Shown here: positions 16,381 to 25,008 of the stretch, piece after piece
How positions within the stretch are numbered: the first letter of the stretch is position 1
Layout: every line of letters starts with the position of its first letter
Made by a program: the position numbers and the translations under genes
Assembly: GCF_017654485.1 (NCBI RefSeq)
Contig: NZ_CP061091.1
Span: 3,044,501 to 3,108,500, forward strand
Direction of reading: 5' to 3'
Origin: Roseomonas marmotae
GTDB taxonomy: Bacteria; Pseudomonadota; Alphaproteobacteria; Acetobacterales; Acetobacteraceae
DNA length: 64,000 nucleotides
Notes under the pieces: model-generated
The model's database searches: none
Seen by the model: the letters and a program-made list of their open reading frames with translations, nothing else
Told to the model about the DNA's origin: nothing

Positions 16381-17202
16381 TCAGCCCGCCGCCCGGAGGG
16401 CTGCCGCCAACGGCAGGGCGTAGGCTCCACGCTCGCCGGCCACTGCCGTCAGCCTGTCGGTCAGGCCAAGCACCGTCTCCGCCCCGCCCAGATAGAGCAC
16501 GCCATCCGGCGCCAGTTGGGCCGCCAGGGCATTCAGCACCCGCCCCTTGGTCTGCGGGTCGAAATAGATCAGCACATTGCGGCAGAAGATGACGTCAAAC
16601 CGGCCCACTGCGCGATGATCGGCCAACAGGTTCCGTTCCTCGAAGCGCACCATTTCCCGCAGCGCCGGCTGTACGCGCCACCGGCCCGCCTCCTGCCGGA
16701 AGTACTTCACCAGCATCTGCACGGGCAGGCCGCGCTGCACCTCGAACTGCGTGAAGACCCCTTCCCGCGCCCGCTCCACCACCTCGCGCGAAAGGTCCGT
16801 GCCCAGGATCTCGGCGCCACGGATGCCAAGTTCCTGCAGGATCATGGCGACGGAATAGGCTTCCTGCCCCGTGGAACAGGCCGCGGACCAGATACGCAGC
16901 CGGTGCCCGGCCGGCCGCGCCGCCATCAACCCCGGCAGCAGGCGCCTCAAGTGGTCGAAGGGCTTGCCGTCGCGGAAGAAGCTGCTCTCATTCGTCGTCA
17001 ACGCTTCCGTCACGGCACGCGCAAGCTTCTCGGCACGCGGGTCACGCAGCCGCAGCGCCAGGATATCCAGGCTGGAGATGGCCTCCTGCTTCAGCAGCGG
17101 CGCCAGCCGGGTCTCCAGCATGTATTCCTTGTCCGGCGTCAACACGATGCCCGACCGCGCCTTGACCAGCGTGGCAATGGCGGTGAAGCCCTCGGCGTTC
17201 AT
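16381..17202 (-). CDS. cheR: Chemotaxis protein methyltransferase CheR
   Basis: Methylates glutamates of chemoreceptors with S-adenosylmethionine. It is 273 residues, normal for the family. The N-terminal helical domain carries the TTNESSFFRD motif, the SAM-binding loop is WSAACSTGQE near residues 104-113, and the conserved FDVIFCRNVLIYF follows near residue 205. No C-terminal receptor-binding pentapeptide module is added. The start overlaps the cheB stop by 4 bases, so the two adaptation enzymes are translationally coupled. It is the last gene of the operon. Confidence 0.95.
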   Translation of the reverse strand: MNAEGFTAIATLVKARSGIVLTPDKEYMLETRLAPLLKQEAISSLDILALRLRDPRAEKLARAVTEALTTNESSFFRDGKPFDHLRRLLPGLMAARPAGHRLRIWSAACSTGQEAYSVAMILQELGIRGAEILGTDLSREVVERAREGVFTQFEVQRGLPVQMLVKYFRQEAGRWRVQPALREMVRFEERNLLADHRAVGRFDVIFCRNVLIYFDPQTKGRVLNALAAQLAPDGVLYLGGAETVLGLTDRLTAVAGERGAYALPLAAALRAAG

Positions 17203-18296
17203 ATCGTCCCCCCAAGCGGGTCGAATTGTCCTGTCACACGCTCGGCCAGTTGCTCAGGCGGCAGCAGGGCCTGCGCCAGCCCGGCCCGCGCCACCGCGCC
17301 CGGCATCCCCCAGACGACGCTGGAAGCCTCGTCCTGCGCCAGCACCGTACCACCTGCCGCCGCCACCGCCTTGCAGCCGAGCATCCCGTCCGAGCCCATC
17401 CCGGTCAGAATCACCGCCGTCACGCGCCCCTCGCAGGCCGCCACCAGGCTCCGCAGCGTCGGGTCCACCGCCGGGCGGCAGAAATTCTCCGGCGGGCCGG
17501 AATCCAGCTTCGCCACCAGGCTTCCGCCCACGTTCTCCACCAGCAAGTGCCGGTCGCCCGGCGCCAGATAGATGCGGCCGGGTTGCAGTACCTCACCCTC
17601 CCGCGCCTCGGCGGCGGCGGGGCCGCCCAGCCGCGCGAGATGGTCGGCCAGCATGGTGGTGAAGCCTGCGGGCATGTGCTGCACCACAACCAGCGGCACC
17701 GGCAGCGGCACTCTCAGCGCACGGACAAAGCCCGCCAGCGCCTGCGGCCCGCCGGTGGAGCAGCCAATCAACACAGCCTTGGGGCGCAGCTTGATACCCG
17801 CCCGTCGCAACATCGGTGGCGCGGGGCGGGCCGCCACCGGCCGCCCCTGCATCCGCGCCCAGCCTTTGACCTTGGCCAGCAGCTCCGCCTGGAAGGCAGG
17901 ATCGCGCAGCCCGCCGCCGGCGGCCGATGGCTTCGGTATGTAGTCGACGGCGCCCGCGCGCATCGCCGCCATGGCGGCTTCCGCGCCTCGCTGGGTCAGG
18001 GCGCTGGCGACGATGACCGCGGGCCTCGGCTGCGTCTTGAGCAACAGGGGCAGCACCGTCATGCCATCCATCACCGGCATTTCCAGGTCCAGCAAGACCA
18101 CCTCTGGCCGCTGCTCCGGCGGTAGCGCGGCCAGCATGTCCAGCATCTGCCGCCCATCGCCGGCGCGGCCGACCACCTGCAACCGTGCATCAGCCTCCAG
18201 CACACGGGCCATGGCACTGCGCGCCGTCGGGCTATCGTCGCAGAGCATGACCCGCACCACCCGAGCTTCACCGGATTGCGGCCGCGGGATGGTCAT
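17199..18296 (-). CDS. cheB: Chemotaxis response regulator / protein-glutamate methylesterase CheB
   Basis: Removes receptor methyl groups when phosphorylated by CheA. The N-terminal receiver domain has Asp70 in LLDLEMPVMDG. A linker follows, then the C-terminal methylesterase domain with its catalytic triad in GCSTGGP (Ser), VVQHMP (His) and GMGSDGM (Asp). Its 365 residues fit the family. It overlaps cheR by 4 bases downstream and cheY by 4 bases upstream, so all three are tightly coupled. Confidence 0.95.
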   Translation of the reverse strand: MTIPRPQSGEARVVRVMLCDDSPTARSAMARVLEADARLQVVGRAGDGRQMLDMLAALPPEQRPEVVLLDLEMPVMDGMTVLPLLLKTQPRPAVIVASALTQRGAEAAMAAMRAGAVDYIPKPSAAGGGLRDPAFQAELLAKVKGWARMQGRPVAARPAPPMLRRAGIKLRPKAVLIGCSTGGPQALAGFVRALRVPLPVPLVVVQHMPAGFTTMLADHLARLGGPAAAEAREGEVLQPGRIYLAPGDRHLLVENVGGSLVAKLDSGPPENFCRPAVDPTLRSLVAACEGRVTAVILTGMGSDGMLGCKAVAAAGGTVLAQDEASSVVWGMPGAVARAGLAQALLPPEQLAERVTGQFDPLGGTI

Positions 18297-18685
18297 GCCT
18301 CGAAGTCTTCAGGTACCAGTCCCAGTTGCGCCAGCTTGCCGGTCAGGATGGCATCGTCGAAGGGCTTCATGATGTATTCCTGCGCCCCGGCCGAGAGCGC
18401 GGTGACAATGCGGTCGAACTCGCTCTCCGTCGTGCAGAGCATGATCAGCGGTTCCTCGGCACCGAACTCGGCCCGCGCCGCCTTCAGGAATTCCAGCCCG
18501 TCCATCACCGGCATGTTCCAGTCCAGCAGCACCAGCCGGGGCAGCGCCTCCCGGCAGGCGGCCATGGCCTGGGCACCATCGGCGGCCTCCCGCACTGCGA
18601 AGCCATGGCGTTCCAGGATGCGGCGCGCGGCGTGGCGCACCACGCGGCTGTCATCCACCACCAGGCAATCCATCGAGGTTTCCAT
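18293..18685 (-). CDS. cheY: Chemotaxis response regulator CheY
   Basis: A single receiver domain of 130 residues that carries the signal to the flagellar motor. The acidic pair D11/D12, phospho-acceptor Asp55 in LLDWNMPVMDG, a Thr switch residue in LCTTES and the Lys in MKPF are all present. There is no output domain. It lies between cheW (11-base gap) and cheB (4-base overlap) in the same operon. Confidence 0.94.
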   Translation of the reverse strand: METSMDCLVVDDSRVVRHAARRILERHGFAVREAADGAQAMAACREALPRLVLLDWNMPVMDGLEFLKAARAEFGAEEPLIMLCTTESEFDRIVTALSAGAQEYIMKPFDDAILTGKLAQLGLVPEDFEA

Positions 18686-18696
18686 CGTCCCCTCCT

Positions 18697-19209
18697 TCAG
18701 CCGATGGCCAGGATGCGGTCGACATCCAGCATGATCAGCAGCCGGTCACCCTGCCGGTGCACCCCGCGCGAGACGTCGCGCCAGATCGCGTCCAGCGTCG
18801 GTGGATTGCCGGCCAGCCCTTCCGCAGGCAGCGGCACCACCTCCCCCACCGCATCGGACAGCAGGCTGTAGAGTTCGCCCCCCTGCTCCACCACCACACT
18901 CATGGGCGGCGGGCCGCCGGCGGCCCGGTCCGGCAGGCACAGCCGGCGGCGCAGGTCGATGGCGGTGACGATGCGGCCACGCAGGTTCAGGCTGCCCGCG
19001 ACCTCTCGCGGGGCCAGCGGGACACGGGTGATGGCCTGGGAGGCCAGGATGTCCCGCACTGCCAGAACGGGCACGCCGCAGAGTTGGCCCCCGACCGTCA
19101 GGGTCAGCACCATCTCGGCCGCCGCATCCACCACCGGCGGCGCGCCGGGCAGGATTCCCGGCAGGCTTGCATTAGGCAGGCCTCCGGACGCACGCGCTTC
19201 GGTCTGCAT
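18697..19209 (-). CDS. cheW: Chemotaxis adaptor CheW
   Basis: A scaffold that links CheA to chemoreceptors. It is 170 residues and has one CheW domain (VLTLTVGGQLCGVPVLAVRDIL, then the LNLRGRIVTAIDLRRRL block typical of the family). A roughly 25-residue low-complexity N-terminal extension comes before the domain. It begins 12 bases after cheA ends and is in the same operon. Confidence 0.92.
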   Translation of the reverse strand: MQTEARASGGLPNASLPGILPGAPPVVDAAAEMVLTLTVGGQLCGVPVLAVRDILASQAITRVPLAPREVAGSLNLRGRIVTAIDLRRRLCLPDRAAGGPPPMSVVVEQGGELYSLLSDAVGEVVPLPAEGLAGNPPTLDAIWRDVSRGVHRQGDRLLIMLDVDRILAIG

Positions 19210-19221
19210 CGCTCTCGCTCC

Positions 19222-21798
19222 TCAGGGGAAGGCAGGCATGGAAAGACTGTCCCGCAACAGGTTCAGCAGCGCCTCCCGATCCGATTTTCCAACATCGCCG
19301 GTGAATCCGGCGTTACGGCAGCGGGCGGAATGGCCCGGCGCGGCATGCGCGCTCATGGCGATCATCGGCAGGCGCTGCCAGGGTCCGGCCTCCCGCACCG
19401 CGCGGGCGAGACCCAGCCCGTCCAGTTCCGGCATCTCGATATCGGAGATGATGACGTCGAACATCGCGCCCTGTTCCCGCAGGCGCAGCGCCTGGGCGCC
19501 ATTGTCCACCGTCGTCACCTCATATCCGGCGGCGCTGAGGCCGGGCACCAGCAGGTGGCGGAAGAAGGCGCTGTCCTCGACCAGCAGCACGCGCTTGCCT
19601 GCCTGCTCGCCCTGCGGCTGTGGCTTGAACCAGTCGTCGCCAGCCTGGCGCAGCCACCAGGCGCAATCCATCACATCCGTTACCTTGCCGCAGATCACCG
19701 CGCTGCCCAGGAAGCCCGGCCGATCGTGGCTGCCTTCGATGTTCAGATGTTCCTCGACCACGTCCAGGATGGCATCGACCATCAGGCCCATGGCGCGCAG
19801 CTGGTCGCTGAAGACCAGCACCGCCTGGCGGCGGCCCGGCTCCGGCGGCGTCCAGTGACCGGACATCGGCACCAGCGGCATCAGCTTACCACGATACTGC
19901 ACCAGTGGCTGGCTGCCCGAGAGTTCGATGCTCTCCGCAGGCAGATCCTCAAGCCGCGCCACAAGGCCCAGCGGTACCGCCTTCGGCGTCTCGTCCCCTG
20001 CGCGGAAGAGCAGCAGCGCCGTGCGCTCGGAGAACCGGGCACCACCCGGCCCGGCGGCGCGTGGCGCATCCTCCGCCGGGCCGTCGGCACCCACGCCGGT
20101 CGCGCGGGCGATGCCGTTGGGGTCCAGGATCATGATGACGCTGCCATCGCCCAGGATGGTATTGCCGCTGAACATCGTCACATGGCGCAGGATCGGCGCC
20201 ACCGGCTTCACGACGATCTCCTCGGTATCGAAGACCTTGTCGACGATGATGCCGAAGACATTGGGCCCGACCTGCGTCACCACGACAAAGCCGGCATCCT
20301 CCTCCCGCACCGCTTCGGCATCTTCCAGCTTCAGCAGCCTCGACAGCGAGACGAGCGGCAGCAGCCGGTCGCGCAGGCGCATCACCGGTGTCTGGTCGAT
20401 CCGCTCGATGGTGCTGCCACCACCGCCCGCGCCCACCAGTTCCACCACGCCGATCTGCGGGATGGCGAAACGTTCCCTGCCGGCTTCCACGATCAGCGCG
20501 GAAACGATCGCCAGTGTCAGCGGGATCTTGATGAAGAATGTGGTACCGCGACCTTCCACCGAGCGCAGCTCGATGGTGCCGCCGATCTTCTCCACATTCG
20601 TCTTCACCACATCCATGCCGACGCCACGGCCGGAGACGCTGGTGATGGCGGCAGCGGTGGAGAAGCCGGCGCGGAAGATGAAGTGCTGGATCTCCCGCTC
20701 GCTCATGCCGGCGATCTCGGCCTCCGTCGCCAGGCCCTGGGCCAGCGCCTTCTGCTTGATCCTTTCCGCCGGCAAGCCGCGCCCGTCATCGCCGATCTCG
20801 ATGATGATGTGGCCACCTTCATGATAAGCGTTCAGCGTGATGCGGCCGGTCTCCGGCTTGCCGGCGGCGCGGCGCTGCTCCGGCCCCTCCAGCCCATGAT
20901 CGCCGCTGTTACGCACCATATGCGTCAGCGGGTCCTTGATCAGCTCCAGCACCTGACGGTCCAGTTCCGTCTCGGCGCCCTTCATCACCAGCTCGATCTT
21001 CTTGCCGAGTTCATTAGCCAGGTCGCGTACGATGCGCGGCAGCTTCTGCCAGGCATTGCCGATCGGCTGCATGCGCGTCTTCATCACCCCTTCCTGCAAC
21101 TCGGAGGTGATGTGGGAAAGGCGCTGCAAGGGCACCGTCAGCGCGGAGTCGCCCCGCGCGCGCACCAGCTGCAACAGCTGGTTGCGGGTCAGCACGAGTT
21201 CGCTGACCAGGGTCATCAGGTCTTCCAGCACATCCACGGAGACGCGGATGGTCTGCGGCGGCACGACGCCGGCACCGCCCGCCGGAGCCGCGCCGGCGGG
21301 GACGGCGGGCGGGGCGCTGGCTGCCTCCGGGGCCACGGCCTCAGGCGCGGCTCCGGAGGGAGCGGGCAATTCCAGGGCGTCGAAAGGGTCGATGGCCAGC
21401 GGTTCCGGGATCGCGGCGGCCTCGCCGCGCCAGGCGGCGTCCAGTGCTGCGATCAGCCCGCCGTCATCGCCCTGCGGCTCGTTGCCCGTCGCCTCCAGCC
21501 CCGCGACGATGCCCTTCAGGCAGTCGATGGCCGAGAGGATCAGCGTGATGCCGGCCGGCGTGACCTGAAGCGCGCCTTCCCGGTATCTGCCAAGCACGTT
21601 TTCGGCCGCATGCGCCACCTTCTCCAGCCGCGAGAGGCCGAGGAAGCCGCAGGTGCCCTTGATGGTGTGCACGCTGCGGAAGATCTCCGAGAGGGTCGGA
21701 CGGTCGTCCGGCGCCTTCTCCAGCTTCAGCAGCGCCACGTCGAGGGCGGCGAGGCCTTCATTGGTCTCTGTCAGGAAGTCTGCGAGAAGATCGTCCAT
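19222..21798 (-). CDS. cheA: Chemotaxis histidine kinase CheA with C-terminal receiver domain
   Basis: Senses receptor state through CheW and phosphorylates CheY and CheB. It is 858 residues. Domain order: Hpt domain with phospho-His44 in SVHTIKGTCGF; a short acidic/Ala-Pro linker; P3 dimerisation helices (ELVLTRNQLLQLV); the ATPase domain with HMVRNSGDHG, GDDGRGL and GRGVGMDVV; a CheW-like P5 domain; and an added receiver domain with Asp786 in ISDIEMPELDG. The P2 CheY-binding domain is not obvious. The terminal receiver makes it a hybrid CheA, as in several alphaproteobacteria, and probably acts as a phosphate sink. It is downstream of chpT with a gap of about 80 bases. Confidence 0.95.
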   Translation of the reverse strand: MDDLLADFLTETNEGLAALDVALLKLEKAPDDRPTLSEIFRSVHTIKGTCGFLGLSRLEKVAHAAENVLGRYREGALQVTPAGITLILSAIDCLKGIVAGLEATGNEPQGDDGGLIAALDAAWRGEAAAIPEPLAIDPFDALELPAPSGAAPEAVAPEAASAPPAVPAGAAPAGGAGVVPPQTIRVSVDVLEDLMTLVSELVLTRNQLLQLVRARGDSALTVPLQRLSHITSELQEGVMKTRMQPIGNAWQKLPRIVRDLANELGKKIELVMKGAETELDRQVLELIKDPLTHMVRNSGDHGLEGPEQRRAAGKPETGRITLNAYHEGGHIIIEIGDDGRGLPAERIKQKALAQGLATEAEIAGMSEREIQHFIFRAGFSTAAAITSVSGRGVGMDVVKTNVEKIGGTIELRSVEGRGTTFFIKIPLTLAIVSALIVEAGRERFAIPQIGVVELVGAGGGGSTIERIDQTPVMRLRDRLLPLVSLSRLLKLEDAEAVREEDAGFVVVTQVGPNVFGIIVDKVFDTEEIVVKPVAPILRHVTMFSGNTILGDGSVIMILDPNGIARATGVGADGPAEDAPRAAGPGGARFSERTALLLFRAGDETPKAVPLGLVARLEDLPAESIELSGSQPLVQYRGKLMPLVPMSGHWTPPEPGRRQAVLVFSDQLRAMGLMVDAILDVVEEHLNIEGSHDRPGFLGSAVICGKVTDVMDCAWWLRQAGDDWFKPQPQGEQAGKRVLLVEDSAFFRHLLVPGLSAAGYEVTTVDNGAQALRLREQGAMFDVIISDIEMPELDGLGLARAVREAGPWQRLPMIAMSAHAAPGHSARCRNAGFTGDVGKSDREALLNLLRDSLSMPAFP

Positions 21799-21877
21799 TC
21801 CGGTCCCCGACGGCTGCGTTCGACATGCAATCTCTGCCGGGGATGCGAAGAAAGGATGAAGAGCGGTGCCGCAGGGG

Positions 21878-22450
21878 TCACCGGGGGCGGAGGGTCAGGG
21901 CTTCCGGCTCCAGCCGCGCCTGCCAGCCGGCGGCCCCGGCCAGACGCAGCAAAATCGGCGCCAGCACGGCGCGCGGGCCCTCCGCCGCCTCCCCCGCCAG
22001 GGCCGCGGCCAGGGAGGGCGGCCAAGCCAGAACCCGCCCTTCCGGCCGCAATTCCAGTCCGGTGCCATGGGGCCGCAGCCGTACCACGCCGCCGCGCGGC
22101 AGCGCCTCCCCGCCCAGCATGGCGGCCACCAGCAGCAGTTGCGCCAGGGCGGAGGGAAAGATCCGTTCCGGCGGCACCTCCAGCGCCAGGGTCGCGCGCC
22201 CGCCGGCGAGATTGCCCTCCAGCAGCGCGGCCAACTCAGGCGGGCTCATGGGCCCCGTGCCGGCGCCGCAGGCGGCACGCCAGAGTTGCAGCCGGGCCCG
22301 CAGGCTGGAGGCTGCCTCCCGCGCCAGATCACCGGCCTCGGGGTCGTCCCCCGCCATCTCCACGGCCCCGGCCATGGTGCCGAGGGGTCCTACCAGGTCG
22401 TGGCAGAGACGGGCGCAGAGGTCCTGCGCCAGCGTGAGGTCCGCTTCCAT
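21878..22450 (-). CDS. chpT: Histidine phosphotransferase ChpT
   Basis: Moves phosphate from the hybrid kinase CckA to CtrA and CpdR. From the ATG at 22450 it is 190 residues. An ATG two codons upstream (22456) is also possible, and AGGAG lies 6 bases before the chosen start. The DHp-like helix carries the phospho-His in RLCHDLVGPLG (His17), matching the CHD motif of ChpT, and the rest is a degenerate Bergerat fold without ATP-binding boxes. It is the first gene of the chemotaxis operon, which converges on ctrA, so both ends of the ChpT-CtrA step are encoded at one locus. CckA itself is not in the window. Confidence 0.85.
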   Translation of the reverse strand: MEADLTLAQDLCARLCHDLVGPLGTMAGAVEMAGDDPEAGDLAREAASSLRARLQLWRAACGAGTGPMSPPELAALLEGNLAGGRATLALEVPPERIFPSALAQLLLVAAMLGGEALPRGGVVRLRPHGTGLELRPEGRVLAWPPSLAAALAGEAAEGPRAVLAPILLRLAGAAGWQARLEPEALTLRPR

Positions 22451-22508
22451 GCCCATCTCCTGCTCCTCCTGCCCGGAAAAGAGTCCCGTTTAAGCTGGAA
22501 GGGTTAAT

Positions 22509-22524
22509 ATCACGCCAGCGTGAT
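22509..22524. promoter_or_regulatory. Palindrome in the chpT / DUF3553 divergent promoter region
   Basis: Perfect 7-base arms ATCACGC and GCGTGAT flank a 2-base centre. The site lies about 58 bases upstream of chpT and about 48 bases upstream of the DUF3553 gene, in the only noncoding gap between the two divergent units. The dimer-sized symmetry suggests a repressor or activator site. The binding protein is unknown. Confidence 0.45.
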
Positions 22525-22571
22525 CACAATCTTCCCTATTCGCGCCGTCGGCACAGCGTCAGTTTGCCGTC

Positions 22572-22739
22572 ATGATCCTACCGCTCGAGCCTGGAATGCG
22601 CGTCCGCCACCCAAGCCATCCCGAATGGGGCGAAGGGCAGGTCCAATCGGTGGTGCGGGAGCGCGTGACGGTGAATTTCGAGCATATGGGCAAGGTGCTG
22701 ATCAATGCGCGGCACGTGGACCTGGAAATCCTGGACTGA
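22572..22739 (+). CDS. DUF3553 domain protein (small)
   Basis: A 55-residue protein with the DUF3553 pattern: hydrophobic start, PGMRVRHPSHPEWGEGQV, then a strand-rich C-terminal part with VNFEHMGK. The fold resembles a small beta-barrel of the CarD/Tudor-like kind, also found as a tail on some UvrD-family helicases. The function of the stand-alone form is unknown. It ends 3 bases before the TauE/SafE gene and probably leads the operon that continues to moaA. Confidence 0.78.
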   Translation: MILPLEPGMRVRHPSHPEWGEGQVQSVVRERVTVNFEHMGKVLINARHVDLEILD

Positions 22740-22742
22740 TCC

Positions 22743-23501
22743 ATGGCCGATTCGCTGCTGCGGGAAGTCCTGGAACTTCTGCTGTCCTGGCAATTTGCCG
22801 TCGCCGCTTGCGCCACCGTCGTCGCGGGGCTGATGCGCGGCTATTCCGGCTTCGGCACCGCCATCCTGCTGGCGCCGACCTATTCCACCCTCTGGGGCCC
22901 CCGCGTCGGCGTGCCGGTGGTGCTGCTGATGGAGCTTTTCGTCTCCGCCCAGCTGCTGCCCCGCGCGCTGTCCGAGGCCAACAAGAAGCTGATCCTGCCG
23001 ATCTGCGCCGCCGCGGTCGTGGTGATGCCGCTGGGCTCGGTGGTGCTGCTCTATGCCGATGCCGACCTGTTGCGGAAGGGAATCGGGATCCTGGTGCTGG
23101 TCTTCGGGCTGCTGATGACGTCCGGCTGGCGCTACCACGGCACGCGGCCGCTGCCGCTGAACCTCGCCGTCGGTGTTGTCTCCGGCCTGCTGAAGGGCGC
23201 CAGCGGCATGTCGGGGCCGCCGATCATCCTCTACCTGCTGGCGGGGCAGGAAGGCGCACGGCAGCACCGCGCCAACCTGATCCTCTATTTCGGGGTGATC
23301 GGCGTGGCCTCGATCATTCCGCCGCTCTGGGGCGGGATCATCGACCTGCGGACGGTCCTGATGGCGGCGGTCCTGCTGCCGATCATGCTGATCTGCGTAC
23401 CACAGGGGGCACGGCTGTTCCATGTCATCCCCCTGCGCTGGTATAGTCGTTTCGCGCTGATCCTGCTGCTGGCCACCGGCGCCTTCGCCCTGCTGGGTTG
23501 A
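22743..23501 (+). CDS. Sulfite exporter TauE/SafE family protein
   Basis: A 252-residue inner-membrane protein with about seven to eight hydrophobic segments and an internal repeat. The characteristic Gly-rich N-terminal block of the TauE/SafE family ([15 protein letters not shown]) and the repeated block [18 protein letters not shown] near residues 155-172 are present. Members export sulfite, sulfoacetate or related anions, often with sulfur catabolism genes. None are near here, so the substrate is open. The start codon is 3 bases after the DUF3553 stop. Confidence 0.85.
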   Translation: MADSLLREVLELLLSWQFAVAACATVVAGLMRGYSGFGTAILLAPTYSTLWGPRVGVPVVLLMELFVSAQLLPRALSEANKKLILPICAAAVVVMPLGSVVLLYADADLLRKGIGILVLVFGLLMTSGWRYHGTRPLPLNLAVGVVSGLLKGASGMSGPPIILYLLAGQEGARQHRANLILYFGVIGVASIIPPLWGGIIDLRTVLMAAVLLPIMLICVPQGARLFHVIPLRWYSRFALILLLATGAFALLG

Positions 23502-23541
23502 GGCGCGGGACTTGCAGCCAAGGGGGATCGCGGCCCAAATG

Positions 23542-24573
23542 ATGAGCCATCCCCCCCTTCCGGCATGGGACCCGCCTGCCATGATCGACCCGTTTGGCCG
23601 GGCTATTAACTACCTCCGAGTCTCCGTCACCGACCGCTGCGACCTCCGTTGCGTCTATTGCATGGCGGAGGATATGACCTTTCTCCCCAAGGCCGAGATC
23701 CTGACGCTGGAGGAGCTGGACCGCCTCTGCGGCGCCTTCATCGGCATGGGGGTGCAGCGCATCCGCCTGACCGGCGGGGAGCCGCTGGTCCGCAAGGACG
23801 TCATGAGGCTCTTCCACAGCCTGGGCGCCCGTATCGGCGAAGGCGGGCTGAAGGAGCTGACGGTCACCACGAACGGCACCCAGCTCTCGAAACATGCCGG
23901 CGACCTTTACGCGGCGGGCGTCCGGCGCATCAATGTCAGCCTCGACTCGCTGGACCCCGGCACCTTCAAGGCGCTGACCCGCTGGGGCCAGATCGAGAAG
24001 ACGCTGGACGGCATCTTCGCCGCCAAGGCCGCCGGGCTCCAGGTCAAGATCAACGCCGTCGCCATGAAGGGCGTGAACGAGGATGAATTCGACCGGCTGA
24101 TCGCCTGGTGCGGCGAGCACGGCTTCGACCTGACCCTGATCGAGACGATGCCGCTGGGCGATATCACCGGCGACCGCACCGACCAGTATCTGCCGCTCTC
24201 CATGGTCCGCGCCCGGCTGCGGCAGCACTGGACGCTGGAGGAGACGGACTACACCACCGGCGGCCCCGCGCGTTACTTCACGGTGGCGGAGACCGGGCGG
24301 CGCCTGGGCTTCATCACGCCGATGACCCACAACTTCTGCGAAAGCTGCAACCGGGTGCGCCTGACCTGCACCGGCACCCTCTACATGTGCCTGGGGCAGG
24401 AGGATTCGGCCGATCTGCGCGCCGTGCTGCGCGACCCCTCCGTGGATGAGGAAGGGCTGCGGCAGGCGATCCTGGATGCCATCGCCCGCAAGCCCAAGGG
24501 GCATGACTTCATCATCGACCGGCGCCGCAAGGCCCCCGCGGTGGGCCGCCACATGAGCGTGACGGGCGGCTGA
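23542..24573 (+). CDS. moaA: GTP 3',8-cyclase (molybdenum cofactor synthesis protein A)
   Basis: A radical SAM enzyme that converts GTP to 3',8-cyclo-7,8-dihydro-GTP in molybdopterin synthesis. The N-terminal cluster motif is CDLRCVYC and the C-terminal second 4Fe-4S site is formed by [11 protein letters not shown]...MC. The [13 protein letters not shown]-binding block is present. The length, 343 residues from the ATG at 23542, is normal. ATG 23581 would start directly at the conserved DPFGR and is an equally good choice. The C-terminal tail lacks the usual GG end exactly at the terminus but closes with SVTGG. It follows the TauE/SafE gene on the same strand. Confidence 0.93.
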   Translation: MSHPPLPAWDPPAMIDPFGRAINYLRVSVTDRCDLRCVYCMAEDMTFLPKAEILTLEELDRLCGAFIGMGVQRIRLTGGEPLVRKDVMRLFHSLGARIGEGGLKELTVTTNGTQLSKHAGDLYAAGVRRINVSLDSLDPGTFKALTRWGQIEKTLDGIFAAKAAGLQVKINAVAMKGVNEDEFDRLIAWCGEHGFDLTLIETMPLGDITGDRTDQYLPLSMVRARLRQHWTLEETDYTTGGPARYFTVAETGRRLGFITPMTHNFCESCNRVRLTCTGTLYMCLGQEDSADLRAVLRDPSVDEEGLRQAILDAIARKPKGHDFIIDRRRKAPAVGRHMSVTGG

Positions 24574-24576
24574 ACC

Positions 24577-24999
24577 ATGGACAGCATGCGTGGAATGACG
24601 AACAGCCTGACGATACCCGGCATGCCCGAATGGACCGGCCTGCTGATGCTGGTGCTGATCCTGCTCTTCGCCGCCGCCTTCCTGCTGATGCCCTTCAGCG
24701 TCTTCGGCCTGAAGGCACGGCTGGATGCGCTGGAGGTGCAGCTGGATGAGATCCAGGCCGAGATCCGCAGCCTGGCGCTGCGGCTGACGGAGCCGGAGCT
24801 GCCGCCGCGCCCGCCGATCAGCGAGGAGTGGGTGGAGCCGCCCGCGAGCTACGCCACCCGCGAGCATGCGCCCCCCCGCATCACCCCGCCCGTGCCGCCC
24901 CCGCCCGCCTGGCCGGAGCGGCGGCCCGTGCGGGGCGCCGCCGCGGCCCCGCCGTCCCGCGCGGAACCGCGCCTGGACTGGCCCCGCAACCGGAGCTGA
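24577..24999 (+). CDS. Hypothetical single-pass membrane protein
   Basis: A 140-residue protein with one membrane segment at about residues 20-42, a short coiled coil at about 45-70 (LDALEVQLDEIQAEI), and a Pro/Arg-rich low-complexity tail. I do not recognise a family. It begins 3 bases after the moaA stop, so it is likely co-translated with moaA. The layout would suit a small scaffold or partner protein, but no function can be assigned. Confidence 0.6.
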   Translation: MDSMRGMTNSLTIPGMPEWTGLLMLVLILLFAAAFLLMPFSVFGLKARLDALEVQLDEIQAEIRSLALRLTEPELPPRPPISEEWVEPPASYATREHAPPRITPPVPPPPAWPERRPVRGAAAAPPSRAEPRLDWPRNRS

Positions 25000-25008
25000 C
25001 GCTGGCCC

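Noticed and set aside
18757..22437. A 1226-codon plus-strand frame opposite cheW-cheA-chpT
   Set aside because: It is His/Gln/Arg-rich and motif-free. It is a shadow of CheA coding DNA in the matching antisense frame.
22490..22507. TTAA-N10-TTAA before chpT as a CtrA box
   Set aside because: The spacing is 10, not 7.
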